From: an uncultured Bacilli bacterium
Lineage (GTDB): Bacteria > Bacillota_I > Bacilli_A > RF39 > UBA660
Direction of reading: 5' to 3'
NCBI GenBank assembly: GCA_944350415.1
Contig: CALVOY010000015.1
Coordinates: forward strand, 1-43,321
DNA length: 43,321 nucleotides
The notes under the pieces are model-generated. The model had not been told where the DNA came from. It was given only the letters and a program-made list of their open reading frames with translations, and searched no databases. The position numbers and the translations under genes were made by a program. Positions 34,009-43,195 of the stretch are shown here, in pieces (the first letter of the stretch is position 1; the number at the start of each line of letters is the position of its first letter).

Positions 34009-34911
34009 CTAACCTTGAACTACAGTAGCATTTGCATATACATTAACTGTTATAGTAAAAGTTTGACCACCTAATGGATAGAATTGTTCACTAGCTACAA
34101 ATCCTTTAGGAGCACTTTCTAAACTTGCTGTAGCAGCTTGAGTTACTGTATATAAGGTTCTAGCTGTATTATTTACATATGCAATTCTTTCATAATTAGC
34201 TTGTTCCCCTGCTTCTAATGCATAATAAGCAGTTGAAGTAATTAATTGATTAGCAGAAATTAAAGTATCAGCATTTAAAGGATCTGTACCTGTAGCAGCT
34301 GTTTTTAATACGAACTCATAAGGAGAATAATCTGCTGCACCTGTACCTGATTCATCACCTTTTACCCACATTTTTAATGTGAAATTTTCTGCATAATCTG
34401 GTGTATTAGCTGGTACTGTTCCTGCGAAGATAGTTCTTTCTTCTGTACCATCTGGTACTTGTACACTAGTTGGATTTAACTCACTAAACAATTTAACAGT
34501 ACCATCTTGAACAGTATAGTTAGTTCCACTTTCAGAACCATTAGCTTCCAAATATACTTTTACTTGATCACTAGATAAAGTAGAATCACTTTTCTTTCTA
34601 GCTGTTACGGTATAAGGAATGCTCGTATTTCCAGAAACAGTAGATGTAACTTTAAAATTAAATACATTATTATTTCCAGTCAATGCCTTTCCATCGTCAT
34701 CACTCATTGGTAGAGCATCTGTAATTTGAATTCCATTTCCAGCTCCTTCTAACTCATCATAGTAAAAGGTAATGGTTCCTGTTGAAATAGTATTTTCTGT
34801 TGTACCTTCTTTGGCATAACTAAAGAATGCATAGGTTACTCCAGCCGTAATTAATACCAAACTAATTACACCAAGTATTGAAAGTAATAACCCTGTTGAC
34901 TTTTTGTTCAT
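34009..34911 (-). CDS. TasA/camelysin-like secreted surface protein
   Basis: A 300-residue exported protein. The basic start MNKKSTG leads into a hydrophobic segment (about 8-30) ending GVTYAFFSYA, then NTISTGTITFYYDELEG, the start typical of TasA/CalY-type proteins that are cut by SipW-like signal peptidases. The rest is Thr-, Ser- and Gly-rich beta-strand sequence with a few acidic loops. TasA proteins form extracellular fibres in Bacillus. No sipW is in the window. ATG 34911 follows GGGAGGAATATAA. The codons are less AT-rich than those of neighbours, as expected for a highly expressed gene, and the promoter is near consensus. Fibre formation is inference. Confidence 0.75.
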   Translation of the reverse strand: MNKKSTGLLLSILGVISLVLITAGVTYAFFSYAKEGTTENTISTGTITFYYDELEGAGNGIQITDALPMSDDDGKALTGNNNVFNFKVTSTVSGNTSIPYTVTARKKSDSTLSSDQVKVYLEANGSESGTNYTVQDGTVKLFSELNPTSVQVPDGTEERTIFAGTVPANTPDYAENFTLKMWVKGDESGTGAADYSPYEFVLKTAATGTDPLNADTLISANQLITSTAYYALEAGEQANYERIAYVNNTARTLYTVTQAATASLESAPKGFVASEQFYPLGGQTFTITVNVYANATVVQG

Positions 34912-34960
34912 TTTATATTCCTCCCACATCATATTTAGATATCCTCATATCTTATAACTT

Positions 34961-34989
34961 ATTATAATAGAACCATCCTTTTTTTTCAA
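34961..34989 (-). promoter_or_regulatory. Strong promoter of the TasA-like gene
   Basis: On the minus strand TTGAAA (34989-34984), 17 bp, TATAAT (34966-34961), with a 43-nt leader holding a small hairpin (AGATAT/ATATCT). Confidence 0.85.
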
Positions 34990-35011
34990 GTACCAAAAAT
35001 CAAAAATTAAA

Positions 35012-36193
35012 TTAGTTAAATAGTTTCAAATAATTTTGTATTTCGTTTTGAAGATAAATATTGTTTTCTGCATCTAGAAAAAAGGCATATCTAAAGATAG
35101 AAAAACCAGTATAAGAAGGTAAATTTCTGATCACTTTAATTTGTTTCGCAATAATATCATCATCATGAATCCACTCATCCATACCGCTCCCTGCATAACG
35201 ATCTGTAGTACCGGACTTATAAATAGAAAGAGCAATCACTAATTTAGTATGATTCTGAATCAACTCTTTCCATTCATTAACCGTTTGAATAAAAGGCATT
35301 GTCTCATGTAAAAATCCATAATAAATTTGAGGCATGATATAGTCTACATATCCCTCTTCTTTTAACCATTTTTTGACATCTGCATAATGCATACTATAAT
35401 TATTTTCAACCTTACCATCCGGAGATACCCCAAATAATACATTGGGGTTTATACTCTTAATTGCTTCGTAAAGACCAGAAATCAATTCATTGATTTTACT
35501 TAATCGAAAATCAGTAAGAGAAATGGTATTTTCTACCTCTTGATAATTCTCTAAATCAATTGTCGAATCCGGATAAAAATAATCATCTAATAAAATTCCA
35601 TCAACATCATAATTAGAAACGATCTCTTTTACACCTTCTATCACCAACTTTTTTACTTCCTCACTAGCTGGATTATAAAAAATCCCTTTATTTTCAATAA
35701 CTTGAACATGATTGGTAGAAAGCCACTGATAAGCCGGATTATCTTTAGATAAAAAAGCAATATCCGTATCATTAGAAATACGATAAGGATTAACCCAAGC
35801 ATGTACATCCATTTGATTTTGATGAGCTACTTTAATAACATATTCCAAAATATCAAAATTCAATTTCTTTCCCTGAATACCAGTGATGGTATGAGAAAAA
35901 GGAAATATGTCAGACTCATAGACACTATCCGAAAAAGCTCGCACTTGAAAATAAATGCAATTAAAATGAAGATCCTTAGCTGTATGAATCATTCTATCAA
36001 TTTCTTGTTGAATCGTAGCAGCATCTTTATTTTGGAAATATTTCATGTATTCAATATAAGAAATAAAGACACCTCGTACTTCCGATGAAAATCGATTTGA
36101 ATTATTGGTTTTTTCTCTAGTTTGTATTATCATAAAGAAAACAAAAAAAGCAGTAATGATCATTACTGCCAAACAGCTAATTTTTTTGATCAT
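35012..36193 (-). CDS. GHL10-type (DUF187) glycosidase-like lipid-anchored or membrane-anchored protein
   Basis: A 393-residue protein with an N-terminal membrane segment (about 5-24) and a TIM-barrel-like domain of the glycosyl-hydrolase-like 10 family. Family motifs: EVRGVFISYIEY, FNCIYFQVRAFSDSVYESDIFPFS, DVHAWVNPYRIS, VDGILLDDYFYP (candidate acidic catalytic residues), FGVSPDG, VDYIMPQIYYGF and GFSIFRYAFF. Some relatives act on peptidoglycan glycan; the substrate here is unknown. ATG 36193 follows AGGTGATTTT. It is probably the last gene of the deoD-M16-M16 run. The segment ISCLAV could be read as a lipobox only loosely, so anchoring by the helix is preferred. Confidence 0.85.
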   Translation of the reverse strand: MIKKISCLAVMIITAFFVFFMIIQTREKTNNSNRFSSEVRGVFISYIEYMKYFQNKDAATIQQEIDRMIHTAKDLHFNCIYFQVRAFSDSVYESDIFPFSHTITGIQGKKLNFDILEYVIKVAHQNQMDVHAWVNPYRISNDTDIAFLSKDNPAYQWLSTNHVQVIENKGIFYNPASEEVKKLVIEGVKEIVSNYDVDGILLDDYFYPDSTIDLENYQEVENTISLTDFRLSKINELISGLYEAIKSINPNVLFGVSPDGKVENNYSMHYADVKKWLKEEGYVDYIMPQIYYGFLHETMPFIQTVNEWKELIQNHTKLVIALSIYKSGTTDRYAGSGMDEWIHDDDIIAKQIKVIRNLPSYTGFSIFRYAFFLDAENNIYLQNEIQNYLKLFN

Positions 36194-36224
36194 AAAATCA
36201 CCTGCTTTATTATATGTACAAGCT

Positions 36225-37511
36225 TTATTCTTTATTCAAATCCTTTGGCCTCATAATTACTATAGAGGCATTTGTAAAATCAATATTTTCTAACATCTTA
36301 TCATATTCTTTTTTATTTAATGAACGAAAAATGTCGACTTTATTAGGAATTATTTTTCCATACTCCATAATGTCTCCCACTACATTTTCTAAAGACATGT
36401 TAATATTGTCAATCATAACTACCTCCGAAGAAATCCAAACTTTTTTTAAACGATCTATTTCTTCTTCTGTAACATGAATATCTTCTAATTCTTGTTGAAT
36501 CTTAGCAATCAATTTCTCTGGAAATTGACTATCGGCTTTGAAAAGAATTAATAAATAATCCCCTACCAATTCCCTTTCCGTATAAAAAGAAGTCATCAAT
36601 TGTTCTCTTTTTAGTTCTTCACGAAAATAAGAAGATAATCCAAATTTAATAGTTAAGAATAACCCAATATATAAACTAAATAAATACCTATCTTTTACAT
36701 TTTTTAATGGGATTTTAATACCATATCCCACTTTGGTATTCATAACATGAAATTCTACTTCTACTTTCTTTTCGTTGACTTCTAAAGGTTCTTTTTCTTG
36801 GAATACATCAATTTTAAAATTTGTCTTAGCCTGATTTAAAGTTTCATTGTTTTTAATAATATCCATAGCCTCTTCTGTATCAAAATCACCACTGATTACT
36901 AAAAACATATTACTTGGCTGATAAAAAGTATAATAAGTATGGTATAAATCCTCTTTCGTAATTTGATAAATAGAGTCAACAGTCCCTGCAATATCTACAC
37001 GATGATTATCTTTTTGTAAAAGAGCCTTTTTCAACTGTTCTTCAAATTCCCACTCCACTTCATCATCATACTGCTTGATTTCTTCAGCAATAATTCCCTT
37101 TTCTTTTTCTACATTTTCATCCGTAAAATAAGGATTGCCAACGAAATCTAACAAGTAGTTTAAGTTTTCTTTAAAAGCTTGATTTCCTTCAAAATAATAA
37201 CGTGTACATTCAAAATTGGTTGAAGCATTCGAGTAAGTACCGGTCTTGGCAGCAAAAGTAAAAGGATCCATGCCATCTTCCTGTTCAAACATTTTATGCT
37301 CTAAAAAATGAGCAATACCATCTGGAACTGTAATTTTATTTTTTTGGTCAATCGGTGTAAAAGTAGTATGAATAGAACCATATTTTGTTAGATAGTGCAT
37401 AGCATAATTACTTTTGTTTTGATAAGGAATCAAAAATACTTCCAAACCATTTTCTAGTTTCTCATAGTAAACATTTTGATCTAACCCTTTTAATTCAATT
37501 GTTTTCACCAT
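36225..37511 (-). CDS. M16 zinc metallopeptidase, active-site subunit (YmfH-like)
   Basis: A 428-residue protein of the pitrilysin clan. The inverted zinc motif is intact as HFLEH in DGIAHFLEHKMFEQEDG, with the third ligand expected in KGIIAEEIKQYDD; the FEGN, TFYQPSNMFLVISGDF and FREELKREQL segments fit the family. Next to it is a homologue lacking the motif, the arrangement of ymfH and ymfF in B. subtilis, where such pairs make one enzyme. ATG 37511 follows AGAGGGGG and lies in the end of the partner gene. Peptide substrates are unknown. Confidence 0.9.
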   Translation of the reverse strand: MVKTIELKGLDQNVYYEKLENGLEVFLIPYQNKSNYAMHYLTKYGSIHTTFTPIDQKNKITVPDGIAHFLEHKMFEQEDGMDPFTFAAKTGTYSNASTNFECTRYYFEGNQAFKENLNYLLDFVGNPYFTDENVEKEKGIIAEEIKQYDDEVEWEFEEQLKKALLQKDNHRVDIAGTVDSIYQITKEDLYHTYYTFYQPSNMFLVISGDFDTEEAMDIIKNNETLNQAKTNFKIDVFQEKEPLEVNEKKVEVEFHVMNTKVGYGIKIPLKNVKDRYLFSLYIGLFLTIKFGLSSYFREELKREQLMTSFYTERELVGDYLLILFKADSQFPEKLIAKIQQELEDIHVTEEEIDRLKKVWISSEVVMIDNINMSLENVVGDIMEYGKIIPNKVDIFRSLNKKEYDKMLENIDFTNASIVIMRPKDLNKE

Positions 37512-38769
37512 TTGGTACCCCCTCTAATAAAAAGACTGTATCTATTTTTACTTTTTTGGCAACTTGAACAATATCTTCTTTTGTTACTTTCATAACCTCT
37601 TTCTTTCTTTCTTCAATATCACCTAAATTTAATAAATCTTTAGCCAAATAAGTTTCCATAATAGCATTCTCATTGTCTTCGATTTCTTTTAACAATGATA
37701 AATAATTTTCTTTCACAATCTCGATATGTTCTTCTGTAAAGTTTCCTTTTGTCATATCTTTCATTAGTTTTTTCACTAAGCGTAATGTTTTATCAAAATT
37801 TTCTCGAGAAATCCCTGCTTTAATAATCATGAGACTATCTAGTTTATTTAAAGAAGAGTAAACATAGTAAGCAAGCGAATGCTTTTCACGAATGATTTGA
37901 AAAAATTTGGATTCGCTATTACCGCCTAGAATCATATTATAAATGGTTAATACATAATTTCTTTCAAAATCCGTTAAAGAACCTATTTTACATCCAATAG
38001 ATAGCTTGGATTGATTGCTGTTTTCTTGTTCTTTGATAATCTTACTTCTAAGTGGTAACTTAGAATGTTCAATCAATTGCATGGATTTCGGTCTTTTAAA
38101 TGTCGAAAAAGGAAAATATTTACGAATCAAAGATTCCATTTCATCAAAATCAATATTGCCAATTGCGTAAATATCTATCAAACTATTCTTCGTAATCTTA
38201 TCGTAGTAAGCCACTAAATTTTCTTTGGTTAAGTGATCAAGATCTTCCGGGTAACCAAACTCTCGATAACTATAAGGCATATCTTTATCCATCTCTTCTA
38301 GCATACGCACTACACTATAGGTAGTTGGATTTTCTTTAATTGCTTTCATACTAGTTTCGATACTATCATATAGGAACTGAAAAGCTTCCTCAAAAGCAGC
38401 CTGTTTTTGAAAATTTGGATGAAAAATAACATCTGCTAAAAAACGAACACTCTCTTCTAACATTCCTTTTTCTGTATACTTTTCATTTAACAAAGACAAG
38501 TAAAAATTAATCATATTAAAACGGCCTGAACGATAGGCCTTTGTATATATATTGGTTGCATACAAATCTTGAGCCTTTAATACTAAATCACGTTTTGTTG
38601 GATAAGTATCTGTAGAATAAGTTAAAAAAGATGTTAGCATATTACGTAATGTAATTTCATCTTTTTGAATGTCATCTCTTAAACAAATTCTGATGTTTAC
38701 GGTTTTAAAACGATCTGTTTTAATTAAATGCAAATTGAAGGATGTCATATCTATTTTCTTATATTCCAT
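37495..38769 (-). CDS. M16 peptidase-like protein without zinc motif (YmfF-like)
   Basis: A 424-residue homologue of the next gene. Where HxxEH is expected it reads LRNMLTSFLTYSTDTYPT, so it cannot bind zinc in the usual way and should be the non-catalytic partner. Family features are SKFFQIIREKHSLAYYVYSSL and AIGNIDFDEMESLIRKYFPF. It overlaps the active subunit by 17 bp. ATG 38769 follows AGAGGTGAGAAA. Confidence 0.9.
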   Translation of the reverse strand: MEYKKIDMTSFNLHLIKTDRFKTVNIRICLRDDIQKDEITLRNMLTSFLTYSTDTYPTKRDLVLKAQDLYATNIYTKAYRSGRFNMINFYLSLLNEKYTEKGMLEESVRFLADVIFHPNFQKQAAFEEAFQFLYDSIETSMKAIKENPTTYSVVRMLEEMDKDMPYSYREFGYPEDLDHLTKENLVAYYDKITKNSLIDIYAIGNIDFDEMESLIRKYFPFSTFKRPKSMQLIEHSKLPLRSKIIKEQENSNQSKLSIGCKIGSLTDFERNYVLTIYNMILGGNSESKFFQIIREKHSLAYYVYSSLNKLDSLMIIKAGISRENFDKTLRLVKKLMKDMTKGNFTEEHIEIVKENYLSLLKEIEDNENAIMETYLAKDLLNLGDIEERKKEVMKVTKEDIVQVAKKVKIDTVFLLEGVPNGENN

Positions 38770-38813
38770 TTTCTCACCTCTTTTTTAATATAACCAAAAT
38801 TTTTAAAACTATT

Positions 38814-39524
38814 TTAAATAGAATCTAATGCGATTTTTATCATAGTATCCAAAGAATTTTGCCTATCCTGACTAGAAACCTCTCTCTCATCGTAAGGACT
38901 GTCTACAACGGTTAACAAGCAACTTGCTTTCTTATTCAACTTCTGAGCCATAAAAAATAAACCAAAAGCTTCCATTTCACTAGCAAGTGTGTCTAAATCA
39001 GTAGGATATCTTTTCATATATTCAACCATGTCAACATATACATTAAAAACATCACTGGTAATAATCATACCTTTTTTTAAGGGGATATGATTCATAAGAG
39101 CTGATTGTTCAATTTGTTGATTTAATGCTTCCGAAGCAGACATTACTTTATCTTCTGTACCATCAAAAACTTGCGCAAATGTACTTAAGCTGTAAGCACT
39201 TTCTGCTAAAATAACATCCAATAACTTAATATCTTCTCCATTAGCACCACAAGTACCTATTCTAATAATATTTTCTACATCATAAAAATGAAATAATTCA
39301 TAAGAATAGATTCCAACACTTGGAATTCCCATTCCTGAAGAAAATACCGTTACTTCTTTCCCTTTATAAGTCCCAGTATAAGCTAATATATTTCTAACAG
39401 AATTAACTAATCTATAATTTTCTAAATATTTTTCCGCAATCATTTTAGCTCTTAGCGGATCGCCAGGCATTAAAACAGTTTTAGCAATATCTCCTTTTTT
39501 TGCTTCAATATGAGCTGTTGCCAT
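38814..39524 (-). CDS. deoD: Purine nucleoside phosphorylase, DeoD type
   Basis: Splits purine (deoxy)nucleosides to base and (deoxy)ribose 1-phosphate in salvage. The 236-residue product is the normal hexameric type: AKTVLMPGDPLRAK (phosphate-binding), SSGMGIPSVGIYSYEL, IIRIGTCGA and LASEMEAFGLF (nucleoside site). The usual catalytic SD segment reads TVVDSPYDEREV, with the Asp kept. ATG 39524 follows AGAGGGTAATATT. It is the first gene of the unit leading to the M16 pair. Confidence 0.95.
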   Translation of the reverse strand: MATAHIEAKKGDIAKTVLMPGDPLRAKMIAEKYLENYRLVNSVRNILAYTGTYKGKEVTVFSSGMGIPSVGIYSYELFHFYDVENIIRIGTCGANGEDIKLLDVILAESAYSLSTFAQVFDGTEDKVMSASEALNQQIEQSALMNHIPLKKGMIITSDVFNVYVDMVEYMKRYPTDLDTLASEMEAFGLFFMAQKLNKKASCLLTVVDSPYDEREVSSQDRQNSLDTMIKIALDSI

Positions 39525-39560
39525 AATATTACCCTCTTTCTAATTTACTATTATATTTTT

Positions 39561-39569
39561 ATTATACCA
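39561..39569 (-). promoter_or_regulatory. Extended -10 promoter of deoD
   Basis: On the minus strand TGGTATAAT; no clear -35. A second TATAAT lies 11 bp further on (39555-39550). Confidence 0.45.
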
Positions 39570-39693
39570 AAATTTTAGAAATTTTTACCATAAATATTTA
39601 CTATTTGTTGACAATATTGCTCTTGCTTTCATTTTATACACCACTTTGACAAAAATTATGATAGAATAATAGCTTAACAAGGAGTGATGTTGT

Positions 39694-40799
39694 ATGAAAA
39701 TCAATTGGGATATCAGTGAAATAAGGAATAATATAGCTGAACTAAAGCACCTACAATCTATAGAAACTTCTTTAGAAAAACAAGAAGCAATCGCTTCGCA
39801 AATCCAAGACTATCAAGAGATGTTATGTACAATTTCTTATAAACAATCTAGTGATTCTATTTTGGATACTAAAAAAATGAATTTAGATGAAGTAGCTGAC
39901 ATTTTTTTGAAGATACTTCTTTAAAAAAAGATTGCGTTTTAATAAATTTATTAGTATATAGCTGGCCAATCATTCAATCATTTCATGAAAACGAAAGTGA
40001 GCTAACTACCATAATTTGTAATAATCAACAATTAATCCAAAAAACAGAATTCTTTCTAAAAAAATATACTACACCTAATATCTACCAACAATATCTAACT
40101 TTCAAGCAACAAAATCCTCATTATCTACAGATCAAGAAAGATAATTAGGATTTAGAATATAGTGGTTTGACATATATAGATTATATTTTAAAGAAAAAAT
40201 ATGTTTTATTGCTTCGTAGCAATACCGTTTATGATTTGATTACTCTTCCACATGAATTATTCCATGTTCTTTTTAATGATTTCGATCATTATTTAACTTT
40301 CCATAATCAAATTTATTATAGTCAAGAAGTAGAAGGTAGTTTTGCTGATTTTTTAGCGATCGATTTTTATAAACAGAAACTACCAGAAATCAGTTTAGAA
40401 GCAGCAAAGATATATTTATCCAATTATAAAGACAATATTTATTCTTTAATGATTGGTTCTAGTTATCTGCAGTCTATTAATTTAAAAAAACAGTTTCGAC
40501 TAAATAAAATACTAAATCTTTGGAATGCACCAATTCCAACATCTATTGCTGAAATAAAAAATTATATGTCAGATAGTTGTGGAGAAATTATCAACTATGC
40601 TTTATCTTATTTAGCTTCTCTTGATTTGTTTGAAATTTATAAAAAAGATCCTGAATTTGCGTTTTATTTATTAGGAAATATTCGCTATAGCTTAAAAGAA
40701 GATAATATTTTAAAAATTTTTAGAAGAAATCATATTACTTTTATGGACGATGATTTCACCAATTTAAAAGCATATGTGAAAAAGATAGAAAGACAATAA
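39694..40799 (+). pseudogene. Broken gluzincin-type metallopeptidase gene (frameshift and stop)
   Basis: One gene of about 368 codons can be rebuilt. ATG 39694 follows AAGGAGTGAT and reads 70 codons to a run of seven T (39902-39908); there it must shift by -1 (or gain one T) to continue. That second frame runs clean from GAA 39909 to an in-frame TAG at 40146-40148, and then on without interruption to 40799. After the stop comes the zinc motif HELFH in LPHELFHVLFNDFDHY, and about 28 residues later EVEGSFADFLA, a possible third ligand, as in M3-like peptidases. No ribosome-binding site precedes the open frame at 40167. Two TTGACA boxes lie upstream (39608, 39646). Only two lesions suggest recent loss, or assembly errors. 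Confidence 0.75.
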
Positions 40800-40816
40800 G
40801 TGCTTCCTATCTTTTT
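40779..40816. terminator. Bidirectional terminator between the pseudogene and ftsK
   Basis: A 10-bp stem (AAAAAGATAG / CTATCTTTTT) with an 18-nt loop, T-rich on both strands, spanning the two convergent stop codons. Confidence 0.65.
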
Positions 40817-43106
40817 ATTCTTCTTCACTATTTTCTAATTTTACCAAAACTTCTCGAGGCTTAGATCCATTCTGAGGACCTATGATTCCTCTTTCTTCTA
40901 ATAAATCGACAATTCTAGCTGCACGGTTATACCCAAGACGATACTTTCTTTGCAATAAAGAAGCACTTACCTTACCAGTTGTAATCACAAACTCTACTAC
41001 TTCATTATATAAAGGATCATCATACTCTTCTGGAGCATCTTTTACATCGCTAACACTCATTCCTTCAGACTCATTACTTCCTAAGTTCATAAATCTTTCA
41101 TCATACTGAGCTTTTTGTTGAGATACCGTATAATCTACAATTTTCTGCAAATCTTCATCAGATACATAAGCACCTTGCACTCTAACCGGAGTAATATCTC
41201 CCATAGGAGAAAATAGCATATCTCCTTTTCCAAGTAGTTTTTCAGCTCCGCTTTGATCTAAAATCGTACGAGAGTCAATATTAGAAGAAACAGCAAATGC
41301 AATTCGTGAAGGAATATTGGCTTTAATAACTCCTGTAATAACATCAGTAGAAGGTCTTTGTGTTGCGATAATCAAATGAATTCCAGCAGCACGGGCCATT
41401 TGCGTAATACGCATAATAGAATCTTCTACTTCTTTGCTTGCTACTAACATTAAATCCGCAAGTTCATCGACAATGACCACAATATAAGGCATATGACTGA
41501 TTTTGTCTTCCTCTGCTAAAGTTTCATTCTGCTTATCGACCCATTCATTATAAGTAGATATGTTTTTTACTCCTTTATCACTAAATTTATCATAACGATC
41601 TTCCATTTCTCGAACAATTCTCTTTAAAGCATCATTGGCTTTTCTAGGATCTGTTACTACCGGAATTAATAAATGTGGAACACCATTATACATACTAAGT
41701 TCTACCTTTTTAGGGTCTACTAATACTAATTTTACTTCCGAAGGTTTGGTCCTCATCAATAAGGAAGCAATAATACAGTTAATACAAACGGATTTACCAG
41801 ATCCTGTTGCACCAGCAACCAATAAATGTGGGGTTTTATCAATCTCACAAAAAATACTATTTCCCATAATATTTTTTCCCAAAGCAACCATTAACTTACT
41901 TTTTTCCTTATTAGCAGGAAAACTTTCTAATATTTCTCTTAATCCTACTGGTGTCACCGTATCATTAGCAAGCTCAATTCCTACCGTGCTTTTACCAGGA
42001 ATAGGTGCCTGAATTCGAACATCTTTCTTAGCAAGAGCTAACGAAATTTCTTTACTTAATCCAGTAATTTTACTCATTTTAGTTCCGGATGATATTTCTA
42101 ATTCATATTGAGTTACACTAGGTCCGACATTGACTTCTACTACTTTAGCAGTAATACCAAAATCTTTTAAAACCTTCTCTAGTTTTATGATATTAGATTC
42201 AATTACATCATTATTACTACCAGCCGCTTTTTTCTTAGTTGGAGTTAGTAAAGATAATGATGGCAATTTATAATGATAATTCGTATTATCATTAATTTTT
42301 ACCTCTGTATTAGAGCTTGTAGGAATAGGACCAACACTAGTCACATTGTTACTATTCAAACTAACATTATCATTTTTACCAGTATCATCTCTCAAACGGG
42401 TAATTTCGTCAATACTATGAATTTTAATCTTATTTTCTTCTTTATCTTCTACCTGCGTCAAAGCATCCTTGATCACGGAAGAATCATTTACAATAACTCC
42501 AGTATCTTCCAAAGAACGCTTTTTCTTTTTCTTGCGTTTGAACGGTTTTAAAATCATTGCGAAAATATCCATTCCAGTCATAAAAACAATACCTAAAACA
42601 ATCAAAACAACCGATACAATATAAGTTCCCTCTACTGCAAACAACTTATAAAACAAAGTGCTAAAAAAAGCGCCAATAATTCCAGCTCCTTTTAGTGTTA
42701 AAAGATTCCCATTTAAAATATTAGAAAAATTAGCTAATAAATTATCAATGGTATCTTGAAAAACTACTAGTACATCACTGGTATTTGCTTTCACATATCC
42801 AATATGAGCCAGCACAATAAAACCAATTGCCAAAATATAACATCCAATTAATCGCGTTGTAAAAAAATCTGGCCACTCTCTTTTATAAATTAAATAAAAG
42901 CCTAATAATAAAGTAATTAACAACAAAATCTGATAACCAGTACCGATTAAAAACATCGCAAAACTAGCACCAATTTGTCCAATAAATCCCAAAGGTTCTG
43001 GAACAATACTCAATATACTAGCAATGATGAACACCAAACCTATAATCTCATTCCAATGTTCAAACTTTTTCTTTCCGGTATCTTTTTTCTTTTTCTTTTT
43101 TGCCAT
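40815..43106 (-). CDS. DNA translocase FtsK/SpoIIIE
   Basis: A hexameric motor that moves DNA through the septum at division or sporulation. The 763 residues are: a lysine-rich start, four membrane helices (about 20-180), a linker, and the motor with AGATGSGKS (Walker A, about 430), VLVDPKKVE (about 461), VVIVDELADLM (about 545), and ITQMARAAGIHLIIATQRPS. The C-terminal gamma winged helix (about 690-755) with SLLQRKYRLGYNRAARIVDLLE binds orienting sequences. Size and neighbours (M16 pair nearby, as after spoIIIE in Bacillus) fit SpoIIIE, but motifs do not separate it from FtsK/SftA. ATG 43106 follows AGGAG. Confidence 0.95.
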   Translation of the reverse strand: MAKKKKKKDTGKKKFEHWNEIIGLVFIIASILSIVPEPLGFIGQIGASFAMFLIGTGYQILLLITLLLGFYLIYKREWPDFFTTRLIGCYILAIGFIVLAHIGYVKANTSDVLVVFQDTIDNLLANFSNILNGNLLTLKGAGIIGAFFSTLFYKLFAVEGTYIVSVVLIVLGIVFMTGMDIFAMILKPFKRKKKKKRSLEDTGVIVNDSSVIKDALTQVEDKEENKIKIHSIDEITRLRDDTGKNDNVSLNSNNVTSVGPIPTSSNTEVKINDNTNYHYKLPSLSLLTPTKKKAAGSNNDVIESNIIKLEKVLKDFGITAKVVEVNVGPSVTQYELEISSGTKMSKITGLSKEISLALAKKDVRIQAPIPGKSTVGIELANDTVTPVGLREILESFPANKEKSKLMVALGKNIMGNSIFCEIDKTPHLLVAGATGSGKSVCINCIIASLLMRTKPSEVKLVLVDPKKVELSMYNGVPHLLIPVVTDPRKANDALKRIVREMEDRYDKFSDKGVKNISTYNEWVDKQNETLAEEDKISHMPYIVVIVDELADLMLVASKEVEDSIMRITQMARAAGIHLIIATQRPSTDVITGVIKANIPSRIAFAVSSNIDSRTILDQSGAEKLLGKGDMLFSPMGDITPVRVQGAYVSDEDLQKIVDYTVSQQKAQYDERFMNLGSNESEGMSVSDVKDAPEEYDDPLYNEVVEFVITTGKVSASLLQRKYRLGYNRAARIVDLLEERGIIGPQNGSKPREVLVKLENSEEE

Positions 43107-43136
43107 AGTTAAAACTCCTCTTATGATTCTAAAAAC

Positions 43137-43145
43137 ATTATATCA
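43137..43145 (-). promoter_or_regulatory. Extended -10 promoter of ftsK/spoIIIE
   Basis: On the minus strand TGATATAAT, 30 bp before the ATG; the -35 is weak. Confidence 0.55.
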
Positions 43146-43171
43146 CAAAACTAAAATAATGGAAAAAAAAT

Positions 43172-43194
43172 AAAAAAAAGAAGAAATCCTTCTT
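43172..43194 (-). terminator. Terminator upstream of ftsK, for a gene to the right
   Basis: On the minus strand AAGAAG and CTTCTT (6 bp, 5-nt loop) followed by eight T. It must serve a minus-strand gene beyond the window, now separated by the segment from 43196 on. Confidence 0.55.
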
Positions 43195-43195
43195 C

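Noticed and set aside
40167..40799. Independent 210-residue HELFH protein
   Set aside because: Its TTG start has no ribosome-binding site and the same frame continues upstream through one stop and one shift to a proper start at 39694, so it is the end of a pseudogene.
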